A stretch of 64,000 nucleotides of DNA from assembly GCA_938743325.2 (NCBI GenBank), contig OW568894.1:1-64000 (forward strand), in the 5' to 3' direction. A program made the position numbers and the translations under genes. Below are positions 10,555 to 20,181 of the stretch, one piece after another (the first letter of the stretch is position 1; each line of letters opens with the position of its first letter). The notes under the pieces were generated by a model, which saw only the letters and a list, made by a program, of their open reading frames with translations, did no database searches and was not told the DNA's origin. This DNA is from Pycnococcus provasolii (lineage: Eukaryota > Chlorophyta > Pseudoscourfieldiophyceae > Pseudoscourfieldiales > Pycnococcaceae).

Positions 10555-12126
10555 CCTCACCCTAACCCTAACCCTAACCCCGAAAATAGTCGATTCGGGG
10601 TTTGCTTCGTGTCGTGTTCCCGACCACCCAGACGTGAGTTTAAGCTAAACGTCGGCGTGCACGACGTGCCGAAGACCTCGCGCACGCGCTGCGACAACGC
10701 GCACACCACCACCTTGCCGTCCAAAAAAGTTTGTGTGAAATTCCAAAATATTTATAGTCCAAGTAAAAGTTTACACAAGCTGGGAGCGTGCTTACTTTTT
10801 CAGACGCGAAATATGTACCAAAAAAAAAAGAGTTCATATCTGTTCAAGTTTGACATGGAATCATCTTAAGCATAATTAGGACGTGTCGTATACAAAAAAT
10901 ATCATGGCAAAACCTTCTGGAACGGCTCGGTTACCCACATTTCAAGTAACCCTACCCTGTAACCCTAACCCTAATCCGTAACCCTAGCGTAACCCTAGCG
11001 TAACCTTCTAGCGTAACCCTCAAGGGAGAGTGGGGTACATGCATCCCTCTCAACCTGGCCCCAAGCAAGTTCTGCATGGACTTGAGTTGAGCTGCTGGCG
11101 AGCGGAGTCCCCAACCTGACGAACCAGTACGAAGATACGACCAAGAGTACGTAGTGTCTCTTTTGCCCGAAAGCAACCTGATGCCTGAGCTGCAAGTCAA
11201 TGCAGAACTTGCTCCATCCAACACATGGGGTCAGGGGGGATGCGGTGACCCACTCAAATCACAGCTTTAAGAAAGAGACCCCCCAGGGAGTAGCCTCCCC
11301 ATGAGCTTTTGTTAACTCCCCTTGCTCCTACCTATTCAACACCAATGCCCGGACCCCCCCCCCCCCCCCTTCCCCCCCCCGGCAGCCCGGTCTCACCCTT
11401 GACCCTCCCTCTAGTCAACGGTTAATTCCTTGGACTATGGAACTCGGGCAGTGCAGATCTCTGTTTGTTCCTCCCCTCCCCCCCGGGCAGAACAGCGTTC
11501 CTCCCCTCCCCCCCCCGGGCAGTTCTCTGTTCCTCACCTTTTCAGCTCGCATTCTCACCTCTTCATCATCGCCGTCTGTCTGTGGCGCCTGCACAGCGAG
11601 ACTTACTTAGGTTCCGAAGTAGTGGCAGTTGCTAGCAGTTACTGCAAGTAGTCCAGCTTGCGCGACGATGGCGACAACGACGACCATGACAACGCAGTCG
11701 ACAGCGACGGCGACAAGGGGTGCTGGCGACGGCGACATGGGGTGCTGGCGATGGCGACATGGGGTGCGACGCCGACACCGACGCCGACGGCTCACATGAG
11801 CTGACCGGCTGGCTCTTAGGCCGGCAGGCTGTCTGTTTGGGTGTTGGTGGTCTTTATGTAACAACATCTTGTAACATGTGTGTAAAAACTTCACCTCTCT
11901 CTCTTCTTAAGGTGCCTTAAGATTGTCCCTCTCCCTTAAAGGTCACCCACATCACAGTCAGCGGCCACCACCAGCACACCACCAGCACACCACTACCAAC
12001 AGTAGCAGCAGCACCAACAGCACCACCATCCCACCACCACCAGCAGCTTGTAACATCAACAAGAACATCTTGTCCCAAACAACCTTAGGTCAACCCACCC
12101 TCTACTTAAAGGTCACCTTCCCCCTC
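10551..12126. repeat. Subtelomeric repeat unit, copy B
   Basis: This is the second copy of the unit at 8777-10352. All six-frame translations compared are identical, which implies very recent duplication, gene conversion or an assembly duplication. Beyond 12126 the sequence departs from copy A. Confidence 0.95.
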
Positions 12127-12194
12127 CAGTTCGTTTGTTGTTGAAGAAGTTGTTACATGGAGCTTACAGGGTTAGGGTTACCAACAAGGTATAA

Positions 12195-12295
12195 GCCAGC
12201 CGTGTAGCCAGTGAGCCAGCCATACGACATAGACTGCGCTACTACGGGTGCCGGGACCGCCGGCGCTGCCCGCCATGGCAGACGAAATGGGGAGC
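12195..12295. repeat. Diverged repeat shared with 8320-8430
   Basis: AGACTGCGC-ACTACG followed by a Pro-codon-rich stretch and a 27-bp exact match (12269-12295 with 8404-8430) shows common origin. The order of this block relative to the 1,576-bp unit suggests the whole 8.1-12.3 kb region grew by nested duplication. A G22 homopolymer follows at about 12336-12357. Confidence 0.7.
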
Positions 12296-12616
12296 AGTTG
12301 AAATCGCGGAAATGCCCAAGTTCCCCACCTCCTGTGGGGGGGGGGGGGGGGGGGGGGAGAGCACGGCGCAGAGGTGGAAATGGTGGAAATGGTGTGCGGG
12401 GGTGCACTGCACGGAACGACTGGGTTGCAGAGGGTTTGCCAGCCTTTAGGAAATTGTGGACCAAATTCCTGGTTAGTTAGGGTTAAGCCTGGTTATAATG
12501 TTTCCCGTTATCATTTGTCCATGTCCCCCTTTCCCTGGTCGGGCCCCACAAGGTGGGGTTAATCCTAACTTTCTGAAATCCAAGTGTCCCGAAATCCAAG
12601 TGTCCAAAAGGGGGTA

Positions 12617-12765
12617 CCTAACCCTAACCCTAACCCTAACCCTAACCCTAACCCTAACCCTAACCCTAACCCTAACCCTAACCCTAACCCTAACCCTAAC
12701 CCTAACCCTAACCCTAACCCTAACCCTAACCCTAACCCTAACCCTAACCCTAACCCTAACCCTAA
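12617..12765 (-). repeat. Perfect interstitial telomere array, (CCCTAA)n
   Basis: About 25 uninterrupted CCCTAA copies lie here in the same orientation as the terminal telomere. Two decayed copies follow (TAATTGTAACCCTAA). The purity contrasts with the variant arrays at 8.5 and 10.4 kb. Confidence 0.97.
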
Positions 12766-14285
12766 TTGTAACCCTAATCGCCAGGCTGGCAGTTTGACGC
12801 ACATGTTGAAAAAAAAAATTTGCCTCCGGTATGCGGCCGACCGTCGGCCAGTGTCGTGCAGAACGAAGCCAATAACAACAGCCATTTTTTTTGGCAGTTA
12901 GGTTTGATTCGAAGCACTCACTCGGGGCACGAGGTTGGTTAAATTGTTAATACTCTTAGCGGAATGGCGCATGATGGTGGGTGGCGTGGCGGTGTTGAGG
13001 TGAGGAGAAGAGATGTGTTTGGGGTTTAAGGAGAGGAGAGGAGGCGATAGGAGATGGTGTTTTGGTTTCCCCCAACCCCAAGGGCTTTTGCCTGGCGAAG
13101 GTTGGTTGAGGTTTGGGACCCTCCCCCAAGGTGTCGGGAGTTTGTTAACAAAGGGACCGTTAGGTGGGGGGTTGGGTGTTGCCCTCCCCTTGGAGTGGGA
13201 CGACCGACTTTAGTTGTCGACGCGTTTTTGTGTACGTCTGTGGCGTACGCTGACGACAAGGTGTGGTGTGGTGTTGGTGTTTACTTGTTACAGAACTTCT
13301 TGACTCTACTTGGCTTGGTGAACACACACGTGGTACAGGTGGTGCCTTAAGTTGTGGTGTGGCTGACGGAGAAAACAAAGGAGATCTAAGGCGAGTTGAG
13401 GTGCGGTGGTGGAGGTGGCGTGGTGCCGTGGCGAGGTTTTAGAAGTAAGTGATGCAGGTGGCACAGTGCCGTGCCCAGGGCAGCGTGACAGTCACGCCCA
13501 TTTCCGACGTGTGTGGTTTTTAAACGATGGCGTATGAGGATAGACAAGAATGCTTATATAGATAGGAGACGTAGGCACGTCTCCGCATTTGAAACATTTT
13601 GTTGTAGAGTGAGTTGCTCTGCCTTGAATGGTCGGTAGAAATATTCGGGGTTTTGTATTTTCTACCGAAGGAAAGGTCCGAAGGAAACGGCGCTGTTACG
13701 GTTAACCCTAACCCTAACCCTTTTTCTTTGGTTTCTTTGGGTTTTCTTTCCTTTTCTTTTCTTGGTTTCTTTCTTTTTGTTTACCTCTGCCTTTTACTTT
13801 CATTCTAGTAACAAACCTTTTTACCTTAAGCACTCTCTTCACCTTAAGGTCTTCTACCTACAACAGGCGCGAAGCGACGCGCATATTACGAAGTAACAGA
13901 CTGAGGGGCCCAAACGGGGCGGGCCCCTCGTCCCGAGGACCCAGTTATAATAATATATGGCGCGTAGAAGACAAGCGCAAAAGTACTGGTCAAGACGCGA
14001 CGAAATATAAGTGGTAAGGATAAAGTACTTTACTTGGAGAGGGAGAGGAGAGGAGAGAAGACAACACAGGAATAAAGTGTGACATCACGGATCAGCCATT
14101 CCGCCGGCGAGGAGAAGAGAAGAGAAGCCTGCTGATCGATTTCACCTGCCCATCTCCCTCTACTAGCTAGCCGTTGTGGGATTCCGGGATTCCGGTGAGA
14201 AACGTCGATCTCCGAATTCCGACTCCTCGTCACTCAAGCAGTCAAGGGCGAAGGGAAGGGAAGGGGCCGTCGTCCTTACCCTCTT
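12766..14285. other. Gene-free transition from subtelomere to core
   Basis: No supported gene is present. The stretch holds G/T-rich sequence (12990-13480), a short CCCTAA tract at 13701-13721 and a strong hairpin at 13903-13929 (GAGGGGCCC / GGGCCCCTC, 9-bp loop). The hairpin overlaps a second small one (CCTCG-TCC-CGAGG, 13926-13938). The motif TTCGGGGTTTT occurs at about 13645. The last 250 bp probably contains the promoter of the VanY-like gene. Confidence 0.6.
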
Positions 14286-15617
14286 ATGGATAGAGCACCC
14301 CTCTCCGGCCCAGGCAGCCAGGTGTGGGGAGTTGGACTATGGATTCAAACTCCCCTTCCGCCTCTTCCCTTCCCTCCCCCTCCAAAGCCTCACCACCTCC
14401 AACAGGCAACGCACGACACGACGTGTACGCCCATGGCCGGCGCACTTTGCACTAACAGACGCACCACTCGCACCACCTTGCACGCAACGTCTCAGCGACG
14501 CGGACAGGGATGGATGCGGCGCTCGCTGGCGTACGAAAGCCAGGCGCGTTGCTGCTGCCAGGCTCGGACAGTCAAGTCAACTGCGTCAGCCTCCGACGAC
14601 AGGAACAAGAGAGAACCCAGAAAGCATACGCGAAACGCAACGGCGAAGTTCGTCGACTTCGCGCAGCAGGCGCTTCACGACAGCGACGTGCGATGGCCGG
14701 CGATGCCAAGGACGCACGCCGCGAATGAGGCCGTCGGGCTGAACGCAGGGGAAGTCAACGCGCACAGGCAACAAACGCGAAGGCTGCGCAACTTCATCGA
14801 TAGCAACCAGCAGAGGAACGTCGGCATGAAGAGTGCAAGGATGAGAAACTGGCGAGCGGCGCCTGACCCGGATGACGAGGCCAATGACGACGACGATGTC
14901 AACGCCGACATTCCAACCGCCGTGCGACGCTCGGGGGGGTCAGGCACAACGACGACGAACGGAGGGAGAAAAGATAACGTAATCACGCTCTACGCCGGCG
15001 TCGGCGTCGCACTGTGCGCAGCCGCGTGGGCCGCCGCCGCGTCGCGCGGGCCGTCGCGCATGCCCACCGCTGTCGCGACGGCTAACGCAGGTGCAACAGC
15101 TCGGGAGGTTTCCGACGAGCTGTATGGACACCGTGCGTACGCGGAGTGTCCACGCTCGGAGCTCAGGGCTGTTTCAGGTGGTTACGGCGACGTCACGCTT
15201 CGTGCAGCAGCTGCTAGACAGTTCGAGGCGATGCGTGCGCATGCCGCAAGGGACGGCGTGTACCTAGTTCCCGTCTCTGGATTTAGGTCCGTGGACGAGC
15301 AGCACGACCTGTACTTCAACGTCAAGTCGCTTCGCGTGCAGACGGCGGCGCAGCGAGCGGAGGTTTCCGCGCCACCGGGGTACTCGGAGCATCACACCGG
15401 CTACGCCGTGGACGTGGCGGAGGAGGGACGCGTCACACTTACCGAGGACTTCAAGTACACGCGCGCTTTCCACTGGCTGTGCAATCACGCCGCGAAGTAC
15501 CACTTCGAACTCTCCTTCCCGGAAAATAATGAGCAGGGTGTGGCATTCGAGCCGTGGCACTGGCGATGGACGGGTGATGTGCACGCTCTCCGCACATTCG
15601 CGCGCGGTGGACGATAG
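14286..15617 (+). CDS. VanY-type D-alanyl-D-alanine carboxypeptidase, membrane-anchored
   Basis: The 443-aa protein has its last about 165 residues matching the M15B (VanY/DacB) zinc D,D-carboxypeptidase domain. It carries the S-x-H-x-x-G-x-A-x-D motif (His369, Asp376) and E-x-x-H (Glu422, His425), which together supply the zinc ligands and catalytic Glu. A hydrophobic segment at about 232-252 precedes the domain, suggesting a type II membrane anchor or signal anchor. The first about 230 residues are Arg-rich and low complexity. Translation might instead start at downstream Met50 or Met75. The family cleaves the terminal D-Ala of peptidoglycan peptides. In a eukaryotic alga it could act in plastid-envelope peptidoglycan, on ingested bacteria, or on another substrate. 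Bacterial ancestry is likely, but the codon use and position look native. Confidence 0.88.
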   Translation: MDRAPLSGPGSQVWGVGLWIQTPLPPLPFPPPPKPHHLQQATHDTTCTPMAGALCTNRRTTRTTLHATSQRRGQGWMRRSLAYESQARCCCQARTVKSTASASDDRNKREPRKHTRNATAKFVDFAQQALHDSDVRWPAMPRTHAANEAVGLNAGEVNAHRQQTRRLRNFIDSNQQRNVGMKSARMRNWRAAPDPDDEANDDDDVNADIPTAVRRSGGSGTTTTNGGRKDNVITLYAGVGVALCAAAWAAAASRGPSRMPTAVATANAGATAREVSDELYGHRAYAECPRSELRAVSGGYGDVTLRAAAARQFEAMRAHAARDGVYLVPVSGFRSVDEQHDLYFNVKSLRVQTAAQRAEVSAPPGYSEHHTGYAVDVAEEGRVTLTEDFKYTRAFHWLCNHAAKYHFELSFPENNEQGVAFEPWHWRWTGDVHALRTFARGGR

Positions 15618-15756
15618 CAGCGTTCAGCCATGTTCCTATTTGTGTTCCTTTTCCTTTCGTTTTTTTTTTTTCAGTTTATCAAAATTTCATTATCGTTACA
15701 CATTTTGTACTCTGTGCGGTACTCAATCTATCTACAACACATTTTCTTTGTACACT

Positions 15757-16053
15757 CTACAATTTCATGGGAGACGGTGGCGCAAAGTGGTACCTTGGAA
15801 GTCCACCCTCATCTTCGTCGTGGTGCTGCTCCTCTGCATGAGCCTCGTGCAAGGAGGAGGAGGATGACGATGGCAAGCTCGACGACGGCGGTGGATTTTG
15901 AACACTGCGTTCAAGCGCCAATGACTTTGCGAGTTCCACAGGATTGGAAGAATCCTTCACGTGCATCATCAAATCACCTCGACGCCATGTCGCCATCCAC
16001 TCGTGACTTGGGGACCTCGCAAGGCGCCAAAGACGTCCTGGCGTGTACCTCAT
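15757..16053 (-). CDS. Small hypothetical protein
   Basis: This is a 98-aa ORF from ATG to TAG. The first about 52 residues look like a genuine basic, Trp-containing domain (RLWRLARS...WMATWRRGD...). The rest is a Ser/Pro/His-rich tail. An AAACCCCGAA motif lies about 45 bp upstream of the ATG (16098-16107), the same motif found upstream of other genes here, which supports a real promoter. The gene converges on the VanY-like gene. No family is recognised. The basic N-terminal part could be a targeting peptide or a small organellar protein. Confidence 0.55.
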   Translation of the reverse strand: MRYTPGRLWRLARSPSHEWMATWRRGDLMMHVKDSSNPVELAKSLALERSVQNPPPSSSLPSSSSSSLHEAHAEEQHHDEDEGGLPRYHFAPPSPMKL

Positions 16054-16982
16054 CTCCCCTTGCTCTTACCCCCATTCTGAAAAAAAAACGAATTCTGAAA
16101 CCCCGAATCTGAACTTTGCCCTGGTTGGTTCTTTCCCCCCGGGGGCCCACATAGATGGATCGCGTCTACACCGCCCGCCGCCGCGCCGCGCGCACGCGCG
16201 CACTCGCGGAGGACCCCGTTGTACACCGGACGGCGTCGGCGCTTGCATCCACGTACGTGTACCCGTGGCGTCTACACCATTCTTCCCACGTCGCACGCGT
16301 TACGTTAGCGATGGCCTCGTGCTGGCCGTTCCGTATGAGTGGTGTGACGTTTCACGTTTGTGACGACGGCAACGCGACGCACTCCCCCTTGCACGTAATG
16401 TATGTGACGACGGCAACGCGACGCACGCCCCTTTCGTTCCATTTCGTGTTGTTCGGCACTGGTCGTCGTGAGCGTTCTTTGTTGCCGCCCGCCCCTTGGA
16501 TACCGCACCGAGCATGGGAAAGACCTACTTGCTTGCGCACAAAAATATACGTGTATACGGTGTATTGTAGCGGCCACCGCGCCGTGAATGGTGAATGGTA
16601 ACTCGCGGCGATACCATATCGGATAGACTAACATCGTTATTGGACCTCTAGAACCCACCCACACAAAGCAAACGTCGGGAACGTCTTGGTCGCCATTGAA
16701 GTTTTGTGCAAACGGGGTGGGCCCGATTTTCCGGGCCCACCGACTCCCCCGCTTGAAGGATGATTCTGACTATTTCACCTCCCCACAAGGTCCAAGAGGA
16801 GCGCGGGCGTTCATTAAGAATCAAATGTAACATACAGTACATTTGTAGCAGAGACAAATAACTTGTTTATTTAAATTCTTGTGAATTAATTTACAGTTAT
16901 CTCCATTTGTTTAAGCGTACATAAAGTAAGCCTCACATAAAGAGTTAATACAAGACACAAGTTCGAGACACCTCCCTATCCG
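16054..16982. other. Gene-free spacer with a perfect hairpin
   Basis: Short direct repeats of GTGACGACGGCAACGCGACG occur at about 16360 and 16402. A perfect 10-bp hairpin, GGTGGGCCCG / CGGGCCCACC with a 6-nt loop, lies at 16716-16741, preceded by AAACGGGG. No gene is supported. The AT-rich segment 16850-16980 fits the 3' flank of the next minus-strand gene. Confidence 0.6.
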
Positions 16983-17759
16983 CTACCCGCTGAGTAGGAA
17001 GGCCTTCCTAGAGACGGCTTTGGTAGTCTGCCAAAAGGTGAGGCTGAAGATGACAAACGCGCAAACGAGAAGCAGGGTCACTTTTTTCGCGCTCTTTGCT
17101 TGTCTGCTGCACGCCACTTTCGAAGCATTGTAGTCCGTGATTGGGGACATCGCACGCTGCAGTCTCTCACCAAACGTCGTCGTCGTGAGCCTGTGCTCTC
17201 CCACTCCCACAGCCGTCGCGTTTGTGGGTTTCGATGAGGCAGAAGGGCAAGGCCTAGTCCACCAAGCGCGCACGGCGTGCATCTGCCAAAAGGTGAGGCT
17301 GAAGATGACAAACGCGCACACGAGAAGCAGGGTCGCTTTTTTCGCACTCCTTGCTTGTCTGCTGCACGCCACTTTCGAAGCATTGTAGTCCGTGATTGGG
17401 GATATCGCACGCTGCAGTCTCTCACCAAACGTCGTCGCCGTGAGCCTGTGCTCTCCCACTCCCACAGCCGTCGCGTTTGTGGGTTTCGATGAGGTAGAAG
17501 AGGGCGCTGTCGTATCCGTGGTCGACTCGGCGGCGTGTGCCGTATCGGCCACCGCCACCACCACCACCCCGTCGTTGTCGCCAGGCGCGGAGGGGCTTGC
17601 CGTTGAAGTTGACTTGCCACCAACCGCCCCTAGCCTTAACCCGTTAGAAGAAGAAACGGACGACGACGACGGCGGCGCAAGTGCACCGCTGCCGCCGATG
17701 GGTTGCCCGTTGCCGCCGCCTAACCCTGCTAACCCTGGTCCTGAGCCTGACGACGCCAT
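16983..17759 (-). CDS. Membrane protein made of two tandem near-identical modules
   Basis: The 258-aa ORF starts at an ATG. Residues 1-90 are Gly/Ser/Thr-rich low complexity. Two about 70-residue modules follow, each with a soluble stretch (TNATAVGVGEHRL...FGERLQRA...ITDYNASKVACSRQA) and one predicted transmembrane helix (TLLLVCAFVIFSLTFWQ). The modules differ at only a few residues. They come from a 255-bp tandem duplication, so the protein has two TM segments and probably both ends on the same side. No family is recognised. Confidence 0.7.
   Translation of the reverse strand: MASSGSGPGLAGLGGGNGQPIGGSGALAPPSSSSVSSSNGLRLGAVGGKSTSTASPSAPGDNDGVVVVAVADTAHAAESTTDTTAPSSTSSKPTNATAVGVGEHRLTATTFGERLQRAISPITDYNASKVACSRQARSAKKATLLLVCAFVIFSLTFWQMHAVRAWWTRPCPSASSKPTNATAVGVGEHRLTTTTFGERLQRAMSPITDYNASKVACSRQAKSAKKVTLLLVCAFVIFSLTFWQTTKAVSRKAFLLSG
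17028..17500. repeat. 255-bp tandem duplication within the CDS
   Basis: Copies at 17028-17245 and 17283-17500 have a period of 255 bp (85 codons) and only a few substitutions. The duplication keeps the frame of the 16983-17759 gene. Confidence 0.93.
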
Positions 17760-18359
17760 GGATGCACTACAATTACTGCCTGCGCGTGAGGCGCGTGTGG
17801 TGAGACGCGGCCGGAGATCTCAGGGTAGCCTTATTATCGTAGGAAGGGGCGGAAAGGGAAGTTGAGTTAAGGAAGGGAGGGCGGGCACCGAGGGGGTGAG
17901 AGGACGAGAACGCGTCTCACTACCGTAGACTTACTACCGTACTGTCTGGACGGAGAAGAGGACGGAGACTGCAGCATATCCCCTACCCTACCTGGCTGCC
18001 TGGACCATCCGCACGTCGCCTCAATCAATCGGGCCATGATGAGGATGTCTCACCACTTATTGGCTATTATCAGACGGGCGGGCGGGCCACCTGGTCGAGG
18101 CGTCGAGCAACCTGCAACTCCACTCGGAGCTCAAGAGGCAACGCAGCATGCGATCGTCCATCTAATTTTAGACTGGCGAAAATGACTGGGGACTGGGTTA
18201 GGGTTAGGGTTAGAATTAGGGTTAGGGCGGAAGGGTTAGGGCTAGGGTTAGGGCTAGCCCTTGGCTGCCTGTGAATGGCGGACGGGTCATGGGTGGTTTA
18301 CACGGTGGTGTCATTTATTATGTATCATATTACAGCACATTTTATCACAATATCGTCTC
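17760..18359. other. Intergenic spacer with short telomere-like tract
   Basis: At about 18197-18257 there are roughly ten degenerate TTAGGG units (GGGTTA, GAATTA, GGGCTA). This is the innermost telomere-like tract in the window apart from single promoter motifs. No gene is seen. Confidence 0.7.
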
Positions 18360-18986
18360 CTAGTATCCACGTCGACCGTACTCGAGCGCTAACGTCGGGC
18401 CCTTGCTGTTGTTGTTGCTGTAGTTGTTGTTGTAGTGACGCTGACCATCGGGGAAGAAACGCGTGCCTCGCATCGAGTTCACAACCTCGACCGGGTCAGG
18501 AGGCGGACCCTTCATGGTGTCGTGCCGATACCGGCAGTTTGGACCGTGTATGCAGAAACCGAGCCGGTACATGTTGCACACCTTGATAGCCTCGTATTCG
18601 TGCTTGAACGGACAGCCTTCCTCGTGGCACTCGCCCTTCTTCATGAAGAACTTGCACACGGGCATGCGCTCCTTGTCGAAGCAGTGCAGGAACCCGCACT
18701 GGTCGCCCTTCATGCACCGGTCGTTCAGCCAGTGTATGCACACCGTCTGCCTGAAGTTCTTGTGCTTGTTGTCCCCACCCATGGAGATCATGGGAACGCC
18801 ACGACCCTGCAGAGTCGGCTGTTCGGGTGCGAAAGGCGCCGCCGCGACATTCTCAGCTGGTGCGGTGCCTTCTAGTAGCTGCTGCTGCTGCGCGAGTTGT
18901 GTCTTCTGGTGCCCCACCTGCGTGACCGCCGCGACCTCCTTGTTGAACTCAGGCGCCTCCTCGAAATCGAAGTCGAGGTCGTCCAT
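18360..18986 (-). CDS. CPSF30: Cleavage and polyadenylation factor CPSF30-like
   Basis: The 208-aa protein contains three CCCH zinc fingers in its middle: C-x7-C-x5-C-x3-H, C-x8-C-x4-C-x3-H and C-x7-C-x5-C-x3-H. The opening FRQTVC-HWL and the following GPPPDP match the plant CPSF30 core. Animal CPSF4 and yeast Yth1 have five fingers; here only the equivalents of fingers 2-4 are present, as in plants. The acidic N-terminus (DDLDFDFEEAPEF) is also family-like. There is no zinc knuckle and no YTH domain in this ORF. The role is recognition of the poly(A) signal within CPSF in the nucleus. A single exon is predicted. Confidence 0.93.
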   Translation of the reverse strand: MDDLDFDFEEAPEFNKEVAAVTQVGHQKTQLAQQQQLLEGTAPAENVAAAPFAPEQPTLQGRGVPMISMGGDNKHKNFRQTVCIHWLNDRCMKGDQCGFLHCFDKERMPVCKFFMKKGECHEEGCPFKHEYEAIKVCNMYRLGFCIHGPNCRYRHDTMKGPPPDPVEVVNSMRGTRFFPDGQRHYNNNYSNNNSKGPTLALEYGRRGY

Positions 18987-19136
18987 TCTGGCGACTGAGT
19001 GAGGTTGGAGTTGTGTTGTGGTGTGTTGTGGTGTGGTGTGGTGAGGAGAAAAGAAAAGAAAAGAAAAGGGAGAGAGAGAGGGGAAAAGGCCGAGGAGAGG
19101 AGCAGGTGCCCCCGGGGTCTTCTTTGCCCGGGTCCC

Positions 19137-19145
19137 AAACCCTAA
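19137..19145 (-). promoter_or_regulatory. Telo-box-like motif upstream of CPSF30
   Basis: AAACCCTAA occurs 151 bp upstream of the CPSF30 ATG. Telo-boxes regulate ribosome and RNA-processing genes in plants. Here the site may equally be a telomere-like relic. A second copy lies 197 bp upstream of the EDC4-like gene (48352-48360). The rest of 18987-19385 is purine-rich and gene-free. Confidence 0.4.
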
Positions 19146-19385
19146 ACTCGGATGATGATTTCATCCACCAGTGCCCGGTACTTTGTCGGACGGTCGGTCG
19201 CACGGATTCACCACTCAACACAAGTGCAATGCTCCCGACGAAATGACAGAGTAGTACGGTTCTGAATGGTACTGTACCCTTAACATGGTTGTAGTTTACG
19301 TTACTTTAATTTTTTTTAAACCCAGGGAGAGCGAGCGAGAGAAAGAAAGAGAAAGAGAAAGAGAGAGCGGTACGGCGCTGCTGAA

Positions 19386-19740
19386 TTATTCAGAGTCATC
19401 CACGAGCGTAAACTTAGCCAGGAACGGGTCGCCGAACGTCACAGTCTTTCCCACCTGAAGCGGCGTCGGTCTGTTGGCGTCGCAGGTGTCATTCTCGACA
19501 TAAGTTCCGTTCGTGCTGTCGAGGTCGGTGACGGTCACGCCGCCGTTGCCGCTGACGTCAACGCGTGCGTGAACGCCAGATACGGTTGGAAGTGCAATGC
19601 ACCCTTCTCCGTCAACCTCCCTCCCGACGAGAAGGCTCGTTCCTGCGTCAGGCAGAGTGATGATGTCCGGCAAGGTTGGGCACTCGCTCGGATCGTCGTA
19701 CAGGTGTCCGCAGTCGCCAGAGCCACTGTTGTCATTTGTT
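19386..19740 (-). CDS. FHA-domain protein, 5' end unresolved
   Basis: The last about 95 codons form a near-complete forkhead-associated domain. They contain LLVGRE, SGVHARVDV, DLDSTNGTYVEND and a closing FGD, which supply the family's phosphothreonine-binding Gly-Arg, Ser-x-x-His and Ser-Thr-Asn-Gly. No in-frame ATG precedes it before a stop at 19791-19793. The first exon is therefore probably elsewhere upstream, joined through a short intron I cannot place; an AACAG acceptor-like site lies near 19725. The outer bound given is approximate. Such small FHA proteins act as phospho-dependent adaptors. Confidence 0.7.
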
Positions 19741-20001
19741 GTATTTTTGTTGTTGTTTGTGTGTAGTTGGACATTTGCGACGTGAGCGCCTTATTTGTGT
19801 TGTTGAGACGGTCGTCATTCCCCGTGTATAGATAGATGTCCCTCGTCGCAAAGCAGTGCTTTTCAAGGAAAAAAAAAAACAAAAGACGGGATCAGATTGG
19901 TTCATTCTTTGGAGCTGAACAAAATTCACAAGGAAAAAAAAACCCGTGCGTGCATGTGTCCCATGTCATCGATCCTTCCCTCCGTCCGTCCGTACCTGGG
20001 T

Positions 20002-20181
20002 ATGAGCCTGAGCGCAGACGTTCTCAAGCACCTCGCTGAAGCCGCCTTCTCCAAAGTAAGCCTGGGTCGGCACAGCCGTCTAGAGTGTGCGGCAACGTTA
20101 TTCTTGGAGGGTAACCCGCAGCGCGTGGAGGAGATCATAATCTTAGACGAGCAAGCCGTTCGTTGTGCCGTGTTAGACTAA
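20002..20181 (+). CDS. Short hypothetical ORF
   Basis: A 59-aa ORF with coding-like composition starts at an ATG after a pyrimidine-rich leader. The helical MSLSADVLKHLAEAAF resembles the start of small histone-fold subunits such as MHF2/CENP-X, but the rest does not follow that family well. A GTAAGC donor-like site at 20056 leaves open a spliced form. It is divergent from the FHA gene. Confidence 0.3.
   Translation: MSLSADVLKHLAEAAFSKVSLGRHSRLECAATLFLEGNPQRVEEIIILDEQAVRCAVLD

Noticed and set aside
8835-12144. Short ORFs (65-95 codons) repeated in both 1,576-bp units
   Set aside because: They are duplicated only because the DNA is. Composition is not coding-like and no homology is recognised.
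14271-14372. tRNA-like A and B boxes (GGATTCAAACTCC)
   Set aside because: No acceptor or D-arm pairing. The region instead forms a simple GGGGAGTT/AACTCCCC hairpin.
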